A stretch of 64,000 bases of DNA. Origin: Mycobacterium sp. EPa45 (GTDB lineage Bacteria > Actinomycetota > Actinomycetes > Mycobacteriales > Mycobacteriaceae). Positions 57,901 to 64,000 of the stretch are shown one piece after another. The notes below the pieces were generated by a model that ran no database searches, was not told the origin of the DNA, and was given only the letters and a program-made list of their open reading frames with translations. The stretch is from NCBI RefSeq assembly GCF_001021385.1, contig NZ_CP011773.1, forward strand, positions 1,550,001-1,614,000, given 5' to 3'. The translations under genes and the position numbers were made by a program. Each line of letters starts with the position of its first letter. The stretch's first letter is position 1.

Positions 57901-60900
57901 GTGACGTCGACAACGACAACCTGTCGGTCGTGTGGGACCGAACCCGCGCAGGGGGCGCGGTTCTGCGGCTGCTGCGGTGAGCGCCTGACGCCGGCCACCG
58001 ACGCCGCCGAATACAAACAGGTGACCGTGTTGTTCGCCGATGTGGTGCGGTCGATGGACCTTGCCGCGCACGTCGACATCGAGCGGCTACGCGAGATCAT
58101 GATCGCGCTGGTGGAGCGTTCCTCGGTGGTCGCGCGGCGCTATGGCGGGACCGTGGAGTACAACGGCGACGGCGTGATGGCGCTGTTCGGCGCTCCGGTG
58201 GCGCTGGAAGATCACGCTGTCCGTGCATGCCTTGCCGCACTCGACATCCAAGACGAGGCCCGCAGGCTGGCTGATGAGGTCAAGGTTTGTGACGGTGTCG
58301 AATTCGGTGTCCGAGTGGGTCTGAATTCCGGGCGCGTCATCGTCGGTGAGATCGGCTCTGGAGCGCTTGGCTACCGCGCCACCGGGGAGACGGTCGGGAT
58401 GGCGCAACGGATGGAGTCGGCCGCGCCGGCGGGTGGCGTGATGCTGTCGGACTCGACGGCACGGCTTGTCGAATCCGCCGTCTCTCTTGCTGATCCGGAG
58501 TGGGCCCACATCAAAGGTGCCGACGACCCGGTGCGTGCGTACCGATTGTTGACGGTGCGGCTGAGTGATCGGGCGGTTGGTCGTGCTGAGGCGAGGCTGG
58601 TGGGCCGGCGGTGGGAGATGGCCGTCCTGGATGCCATTGCCGAGCGCGCGGTGGAGGGGCGCGGCGGTGTGGTGCGCCTCGTGGGGCCGCCGGGAATCGG
58701 CAAGTCGCGGGTGGCTCGGGAGACCGCGGCGAGGGCGGCAGAGCGCGGCATGGAGGTGGTGTGGACCTTTTGTGGGTCGCACACCATGGAACTTCCCTTT
58801 CATGCCGTCAGCCAGCTCTTGCGGGTAGCAACCGGTGCGGCGGAACTCGATCCCGCGGCCGCACGGCAGCGCCTGCGCGTCCTGATACCCGACGCCGATC
58901 CGCAGGATCTGCTGCTGATGGATGATCTGCTCGGCGTGGCCGATCCCACCGTGCCCATGCCGCAGATCGATCCGGACGCACGCCGGCGCCGCCTGACCGC
59001 TCTGATCAACACCGCCGCACTGGCACGCTCGCAGCCAACGCTGTTCATCATCGAAGATGTCCACTGGATGGACGCCGTCAGCGAGTCGATGATTGCGGAA
59101 TTCCTCGCGGTCGTTCCTCGGACACCTGCGATGGTGCTGATCACCTTCCGTCCCGAGTACGTGGGTTCGTTGGCGGGAATGGCTGCAGCGCAGACGGTTT
59201 CGCTTGGCCCACTGGTCGAATCGGACACCGCGACGCTACTCACTGAGCTGCTGGGCACAGATCCCTCGGTGCGTGACGTGGCGTTGGTGATCGGTGAGCG
59301 CGCGGCCGGCAATCCGTTCTTCACCGAGGAGATTGTTCGTGAGCTGGCGCAGCGGGGCGTCTTGACCGGTGTGCACGGAAGTTACCTGTGCAGTACGGCC
59401 GTGACCGACTTCAGTGTTCCGGCCACGGTTCAGGCTGCCATCAGCGCGCGAATCGACCGGCTCAGTGAACCTGCGAAGCGAACACTCAACGCGGCCGCGG
59501 TGATCGGCGTGCACTTCGGCGCCGAGTTGCTGGCCGCCCTCGGGGTGGACGTGGCGATGGACGAGTTACTTCGAGTGGAGCTCGTCGATCAGGTCCGGTT
59601 CACGCCGACCGCGGGGTATGTGTTCCGTCATCCGCTGATTCAAGCGGTTGCCTACGAATCACAACTGAAGTCGGACCGCGCGGTGTGGCATCGACGGCTG
59701 GCGAAGGCGATCGAGCAGCGCGCACCCGATCAGGCGGACGAGAACGCGGGATTGATCGCCGAGCACTTGCATGCCGCCGGCGACCTGCCTGAAGCGTACG
59801 GATGGCATATGCGCGCCGCCGGGTGGTCGGCCAAACGAGACGTCGCGGCTGCCCGCTCGAGTTGGGAGAGGGCACGGCGCATTGCCGACGAACTTCCCGA
59901 TGCGGTCCCCGGCAGAATCGCGATGCGTATCGCCCCGAGGACCATGTTGTGCGCCACGGACTTTCACGCCAGTGCGATCGACCAGAGCCAGGGGCGTTTC
60001 GCCGAGCTGCGAGAGTTGTGCGGTGCCGCAGGTGACATGGTGTCCCTCGCCATCGGCATGACGGGCCAGGTCACCGAGTACCTGTACTCGGGTCGGACCC
60101 GGGAAGCCGCAACGCTGGCGTCCGAGCACCTGGAACTGCTCGAGTCCATCGGGGACCCGAACCTGACCGTCGGATTGTCGTTTCCGGCGTTCGTCACATG
60201 GTTCGGTCAAGTGGAGATAGGTCAGACGTCCCGCTGGTCCCAACGCGTTATCGAACTGGCCGGTGATGATCCGGGGATGGGCGCCGGTTTTGGTCTCGGG
60301 TCACCGCTTGCGGCAGCGATCGCCTTCCGCGGAGTGTCCAGGTGGTGGATGGGGCGGCCTGATTGGCGCGAGGACTTCCGTGACGCCGTCGCAATGGCTG
60401 AGCAGCTCGATCCGGTGACTGTTGGGTTCGTCCTGGCCTGGACGTATGGCGTCGCAATCCTCTATGGGGTGGTGCAATCCGATGACACCGCCGTTGAGGT
60501 GAGTCAGGCAGCGGTCGAGGCCGCCGAACGTCTCGGCAACGACAACGGGGAGTTCGTCTGGGGAGTGGCTTTGTCATATCGGGGGAGCGACGCCGACCGC
60601 CGGCGCGGACTGGAGATGATGGAGAAAGCGCTCGCGATGTTTCGCGTTCGCGTCCCGTCCTTGGTCCCGATCACCACGCTGGTGGCTGCCCGGGAAAGGG
60701 CGCGCTTCGGCGATCCCGATGCTGCTCTGCCGTCCATGCGCGCGGCCTTGGACATCTTGTACCGCGAAGACCGCTGGGGGTGGCTCATCGCCGGATTGGG
60801 CATTCTGGTGGAAACGCTCGTCGAGCGTTCCTCCGACGGTGATCTCACCGAAGCCGAGGAAGCTGTCAAGGTCTTGGAAGCCTCTCGTCCGCAACATGAC

Positions 60901-61068
60901 TCAGCGATCCTCGACATCACGATCCTGCGCCTGCGCACGATGCTGGTCAAAGCCCGCGGTGACGAATCCACGTACCGACTGATGGCGAATAACTACCTTG
61001 CGAGGGCGACATCGCTTGGCTTTGAAGGGCATATCGCATGGGCCGAGGCGATGGTGTCAGCGTGCTGA
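57901..61068 (+). CDS. cyclase-domain/AAA ATPase regulator with altered cyclase residues
   Basis: A 1055-residue multidomain protein. An N-terminal zinc ribbon (C8-x2-C11 and C22-x2-C25) precedes a class III nucleotidyl cyclase domain (about 40-220), then an AAA/STAND ATPase with Walker A GPPGIGKSR (262-270) and Walker B TLFIIEDVHWMD (about 380-391), and a long helical TPR-like C-terminus. The two metal Asp are present (D47 in LFADVV, D90 in YNGDGVM), but the substrate-specifying Lys is Glu86, the expected Asn is Gly166 in TGETVGMAQRM, and the transition-state Arg is kept (R170). No HTH is seen. The family is expanded in mycobacteria; whether cAMP is made here is doubtful. Confidence 0.88.
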   Translation: MTSTTTTCRSCGTEPAQGARFCGCCGERLTPATDAAEYKQVTVLFADVVRSMDLAAHVDIERLREIMIALVERSSVVARRYGGTVEYNGDGVMALFGAPVALEDHAVRACLAALDIQDEARRLADEVKVCDGVEFGVRVGLNSGRVIVGEIGSGALGYRATGETVGMAQRMESAAPAGGVMLSDSTARLVESAVSLADPEWAHIKGADDPVRAYRLLTVRLSDRAVGRAEARLVGRRWEMAVLDAIAERAVEGRGGVVRLVGPPGIGKSRVARETAARAAERGMEVVWTFCGSHTMELPFHAVSQLLRVATGAAELDPAAARQRLRVLIPDADPQDLLLMDDLLGVADPTVPMPQIDPDARRRRLTALINTAALARSQPTLFIIEDVHWMDAVSESMIAEFLAVVPRTPAMVLITFRPEYVGSLAGMAAAQTVSLGPLVESDTATLLTELLGTDPSVRDVALVIGERAAGNPFFTEEIVRELAQRGVLTGVHGSYLCSTAVTDFSVPATVQAAISARIDRLSEPAKRTLNAAAVIGVHFGAELLAALGVDVAMDELLRVELVDQVRFTPTAGYVFRHPLIQAVAYESQLKSDRAVWHRRLAKAIEQRAPDQADENAGLIAEHLHAAGDLPEAYGWHMRAAGWSAKRDVAAARSSWERARRIADELPDAVPGRIAMRIAPRTMLCATDFHASAIDQSQGRFAELRELCGAAGDMVSLAIGMTGQVTEYLYSGRTREAATLASEHLELLESIGDPNLTVGLSFPAFVTWFGQVEIGQTSRWSQRVIELAGDDPGMGAGFGLGSPLAAAIAFRGVSRWWMGRPDWREDFRDAVAMAEQLDPVTVGFVLAWTYGVAILYGVVQSDDTAVEVSQAAVEAAERLGNDNGEFVWGVALSYRGSDADRRRGLEMMEKALAMFRVRVPSLVPITTLVAARERARFGDPDAALPSMRAALDILYREDRWGWLIAGLGILVETLVERSSDGDLTEAEEAVKVLEASRPQHDSAILDITILRLRTMLVKARGDESTYRLMANNYLARATSLGFEGHIAWAEAMVSAC

Positions 61069-62314
61069 GCATCCAGTTCGGGGAGTTGCCACGCACGTGG
61101 GCTTCGGCCACCGACATCATGAATCGCCGCATGCCTCCGTCGTTGCGCCTCAAGGTCCCGACGACCGTGTGGTCGTCTCCGCGGTCGTCCAAAGACTCCT
61201 CGATGTCGGCGGTCAGCATCGGTTGCGGGCTGCATTCGATGAATGTGCGGTAACCTCGGCCGTACGACCATTGCACCGCGTCTTCGAACAGCACCGATTG
61301 CCGCAGATTGGCAAACCAGTACTCGCCGTTGAGGATTGATGTGTCCACGGCGGCGCCGGTGACCGTCGAGATGAACGTGACGTCAGTCGGCTGCGGCTGG
61401 ACCTCGGCGAGCGAGTCACGCAGCATCTCACGGAGATCCTCCATATCGAGTGAATGCGGGGCGTAACCGACCGGAATCCGGGTGGCCGGCAGTTGCTCAC
61501 GTCGACACAGGGCCACCAAATCGTCCAGCGCCGCGCGGTTTCCGGTGACATCGGTTGACGACGGGCCGTTTCGCCCGGCGATGGACAGGACGCCCTCCCA
61601 GGGCCGGATCAGGTCGCATACGAGGTCAACCGATCGAGCGATCGACACCATGCCGCCTGTGCCCCGCATGGTGGTGACCGCCTTGCTCCGCGCGCACACC
61701 ACTCGGGCGGCGTCTCGCAGGGACAGAGCTCCGGCGGTGTAGGCCGCCGCGATCTCGCCGTGTGAATGTCCGATAACGGCGTCGGGCTCGATCCCGAGTG
61801 CGCGCCACTGCGCGGCCAGGGAGACCATCACCGCGAACAGAAGCGGCTGCACCACTTCGTCGTCGTCGATGCTCGGCGAACCGGGGTCCCCGACCAATAC
61901 GCCGACCAGTGACCAGTCGATGAACTCGGCGAAGGCCGCATCACATCGGCGCATCTGAACGGCGAACGGCTTCGCGGTGGTCAGCAACTCGACGGCCATG
62001 CCCACCCACTCAGATCCCTGCCCCGGAAAGACGAACACCCTTCGTCCTGTCCGTCTGGCTCGGCCGGTGATGACGGTCGGCGACGGTGTGCCGGAGGCGA
62101 GCGCCCTCAACCCGCTCAACAGCTCACCCCGGTTCGCTCCCACGATCACGGCGCGGTGCCCGAATGATGTCCCGGTGTTCGCCAATGAATACGCAACATC
62201 GCCTGGATCGGTGTCGGGCTGTTCATCGAGGAGCCGCACCAGCGCAGCGGCTTGGCCGGCCAAGGCCGCCGCCGACTTCGCGGACAAGGCCCACGGCGTG
62301 ATGCCGGCAGTCAT
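60947..62314 (-). CDS. stand-alone polyketide synthase acyltransferase domain
   Basis: A 455-residue protein that consists of the KS-AT linker, an AT domain and the post-AT linker of a type I polyketide synthase, with no ketosynthase or carrier protein beside it. ITPWALSAKSAAALAGQAAA and VAYSLANTGTSFGHRAVIVG form the linker; VFVFPGQGSEWVGMA opens the AT, the nucleophile is Ser184 in IGHSHGEIAAAYTAGALSL and the specificity/His region reads VGYAPHSLD (His287), closer to the YASH of methylmalonyl-type than the HAFH of malonyl-type domains. A good AGAGGA Shine-Dalgarno precedes the ATG. The last 40 or so residues after GNSPNW lack similarity and overlap the convergent cyclase gene by 122 bases. 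Confidence 0.8.
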   Translation of the reverse strand: MTAGITPWALSAKSAAALAGQAAALVRLLDEQPDTDPGDVAYSLANTGTSFGHRAVIVGANRGELLSGLRALASGTPSPTVITGRARRTGRRVFVFPGQGSEWVGMAVELLTTAKPFAVQMRRCDAAFAEFIDWSLVGVLVGDPGSPSIDDDEVVQPLLFAVMVSLAAQWRALGIEPDAVIGHSHGEIAAAYTAGALSLRDAARVVCARSKAVTTMRGTGGMVSIARSVDLVCDLIRPWEGVLSIAGRNGPSSTDVTGNRAALDDLVALCRREQLPATRIPVGYAPHSLDMEDLREMLRDSLAEVQPQPTDVTFISTVTGAAVDTSILNGEYWFANLRQSVLFEDAVQWSYGRGYRTFIECSPQPMLTADIEESLDDRGDDHTVVGTLRRNDGGMRRFMMSVAEAHVRGNSPNWMLSTLTPSPRPMRYALQSQAMSPSQGSYSPSVGTWIRHRGL

Positions 62315-62459
62315 GACGATTTCCTCTCGCAAGCCGCGCTGGTGGTGTGTGACGTGACTCCGGCCCGTCCCCGCCGCAGGCCGGAGTCCCGGTAGGACGA
62401 TCATCGTCGCGCCGGGTAGGAGAGCCTGCAGTACTGCACTACTGAAATTCGGCGCGACG

Positions 62460-64000
62460 TCAGGTGAGCAGTGCGGCAAGCTTTTCCCGGCTGTTGGTTC
62501 CGGTTTTGCCCATTGCCCGATGAACATGGCTTTCGACCGTGCGGACCGACAGGTACAGACGCTCGGCTATGGCACGGTTGGACAAACCCTGGCGGATCAA
62601 CATGACGATCTCGCGTTCGCGTTCGGTGAACGGCAGCGGCTCGGCGGTCTGGCGCAATGCGAGGGTGACCAATCCACCGCAGCGCTGGGCCAAGGCGGCG
62701 GCACGGGTTGAGCCACTCAGAGCCGACCCGCGCTGGTCGTGCCGGCGATGAGTCAGGGCGGCGTGCGCAGCGGCGTCGGCCGCGGCGACCAAGTCGCCGA
62801 GCTCCTCGAAGGCCTCCGACACCGACATCAGTTCGTGCGCGTCGCCGTCGCGCAACGCCGCGGCGAAGCGGGCCGCCACACCGACTCGCGGTCCTTCGAC
62901 GATCCCGGCGAGCGCGTGCAGCCGGGGCGCACTGCCGCGGTCACCGAACTGCGTGGCCGTTTGCAGGCACAGCACTTCGGCGGCGAATTGGCCTTTGTTG
63001 CAGGCTCGTTCGGCGGCGGCCGATGCGATCGCGATCGCTTCGCTGACGGCACCCTGGCTTGCGACCACCCAGGCGCGCGCCAGGCTCACCTCGTAGTCCA
63101 GTGACCGGAAGGGTCGTCGTACACCGTCGAGTGCAGCGAGCGCCGCGGCCGCCTCGGCGGAATCGCCGTGCATTGCCAGCGCGTTCACGCGCACGACGTT
63201 GTAGCGATACCCCCAGCCCATGCCATGGCCGGCAGCCGACAAGCCGAGCGCGGCCTGCCCCAGCAGCCGGCAGGCGACGTCGAGTTTTCCGGCGCCCAGT
63301 TCGGCGCGGCCGGCCACCGCAGCGCCGAGCAGTTGAGCTTCCCCGGGCAGATCGGCGGCTTGCCTGCCGACTTCCTCGGCGATCTCACCGGCTTCGGTGA
63401 TCCGGCCGGCGAGCAGGAGCGCCGTCAGATGAGCGTCAGCGATGTTGAAGCGCATCTGCGGAGCGTCGAATCGGCGCGTGGCGGCCCGGTATCCGGCACC
63501 GGCGTGGGCCTCAGCGTCCGTGACCTGCCCCGCCTCACCTGAAACAACTGTCAACGCCCACGCGATCTCGGCCCCGACGACCGGCGGTAAGTCGTCGTGC
63601 ACGAGTTCATCTGCGGCTTCCAGCGCGGAGACCGGGTTGTCCGTGGCGAACCGATGCACCACACGAAAGGCGTCGAGATAGCTGCGCGCTTCGGTAGTCG
63701 TGACATCGGCCTGGCTCTCGACGATCTCGATCGCGCGGGCTGGGTCGCCGAGCGCCCACAGGAGGTTGCTCCCGCGATGAAAGGCCAGCCTGGCCCGATC
63801 GACATCGGTGAGCTCGCCGGCGGCCATGGCATCCAGCACAGCGTCGGCCTCGGCGCCGCGGGATAGCCACGAAAGGGCATGCGCACGGGCGAAATTCGCC
63901 TCCGGGCCGGCTCCCGCAGCCAATGCCGCCCCGGCAAGCCGGTCCGCCAGCGGCAGATCAGCCAGCCACACCGCGCCGTTGGCGGCGCGAACCAGCAGGT
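62460..64000 (-). CDS. LuxR-family transcriptional regulator (5' end outside window)
   Basis: The frame is open to the last base, so the N-terminus is missing; 512 codons are visible. The end carries a complete LuxR/GerE helix-turn-helix: FTEREREIVMLIRQGLSNR followed by AIAERLYLSVRTVESHVHRAM. The visible upstream part is an Ala-rich helical repeat region (TPR-like), as in large LAL/MalT-type regulators that have a STAND ATPase at the N-terminus; that domain would lie outside the window. The next gene on this strand, 145 bases downstream, is the orphan acyltransferase, so the two may be cotranscribed. Confidence 0.88.
   Translation of the reverse strand, partial: LLVRAANGAVWLADLPLADRLAGAALAAGAGPEANFARAHALSWLSRGAEADAVLDAMAAGELTDVDRARLAFHRGSNLLWALGDPARAIEIVESQADVTTTEARSYLDAFRVVHRFATDNPVSALEAADELVHDDLPPVVGAEIAWALTVVSGEAGQVTDAEAHAGAGYRAATRRFDAPQMRFNIADAHLTALLLAGRITEAGEIAEEVGRQAADLPGEAQLLGAAVAGRAELGAGKLDVACRLLGQAALGLSAAGHGMGWGYRYNVVRVNALAMHGDSAEAAAALAALDGVRRPFRSLDYEVSLARAWVVASQGAVSEAIAIASAAAERACNKGQFAAEVLCLQTATQFGDRGSAPRLHALAGIVEGPRVGVAARFAAALRDGDAHELMSVSEAFEELGDLVAAADAAAHAALTHRRHDQRGSALSGSTRAAALAQRCGGLVTLALRQTAEPLPFTEREREIVMLIRQGLSNRAIAERLYLSVRTVESHVHRAMGKTGTNSREKLAALLT

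Noticed and set aside
55398..57980. An 860-codon open frame on the plus strand opposite lhr
   Set aside because: It is antisense of a strongly conserved helicase, its translation is rich in Gly, Arg, His and Val with no domain, and such long shadows are normal in GC-rich DNA.

Overview
The window is high-GC DNA from an actinobacterium, almost certainly a fast-growing Mycobacterium/Mycolicibacterium. Many proteins match Mycobacterium tuberculosis families, and long stretches keep the gene order I recall for the M. tuberculosis Rv3295-Rv3340 region (trpS, dacB1, sdhCDAB, cdd-deoA-add, the Rv3311 homologue, upp, pmmB, deoD, amiB1-amiA1, lpdA, glpD2, nei, lhr). Many starts are GTG. Several genes have a TANNNT element 6-8 bases before the start codon, the usual look of mycobacterial leaderless promoters. 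I found no tRNA, rRNA, CRISPR array or insertion sequence, and no stretch above 300 bases lacks a gene.

Layout. 1-6.2 kb: 3' part of a monomeric NADP isocitrate dehydrogenase, an alpha/beta hydrolase, xthA, a tiny secreted protein, and two tandem lipase-like lipoproteins, the second broken by one in-frame TGA. 6.2-14.7 kb: trpS, a YhjD/BrkB membrane protein, dacB1, an SMP-30-like protein, then an Lrp regulator, a class III aminotransferase and an aminobutyraldehyde-type dehydrogenase that look like an amine catabolic module. 14.7-21.2 kb: a seven-gene, tightly overlapping operon (two acyl-CoA dehydrogenases, two MaoC proteins, a lipid-transfer/thiolase-fold protein, a DUF35 protein and an acyl-CoA ligase) that resembles the aldolytic steroid side-chain cassette. 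21.2-31 kb: sdhCDAB, pyrimidine/purine salvage (cdd, deoA, add) and a large MmpL transporter.

31-46.8 kb: the Rv3311 homologue, a YdcF-like protein where I recall sapM in M. tuberculosis, upp, pmmB with a MarR regulator, an AbrB-type membrane protein, deoD, two M20 amidohydrolases, galE, a gamma-glutamylcyclotransferase-like protein, lpdA, glpD2, a pseudouridine synthase, a DUF1269-type membrane protein and nei. 46.8-53.2 kb: an insertion between nei and lhr with a DUF222/HNH (13E12-type) gene under a perfect mycobacterial SOS box, a secreted protein, and a five-gene ABC importer with two permeases, two unequal ATPases and one binding lipoprotein. 53.2-64 kb: lhr helicase, a cyclase-domain/AAA ATPase regulator with altered cyclase residues, an orphan polyketide-synthase acyltransferase, and a partial LuxR regulator running off the end.

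The most unusual items are the aldolytic degradation cassette with its divided active-site motifs, the ABC importer whose deviations fall in one composite ATP site, the SOS box that contains the start codon of the HNH gene, the orphan acyltransferase, and the nonsense-interrupted lipase copy. Gene-order comparisons are from memory, not from an alignment.
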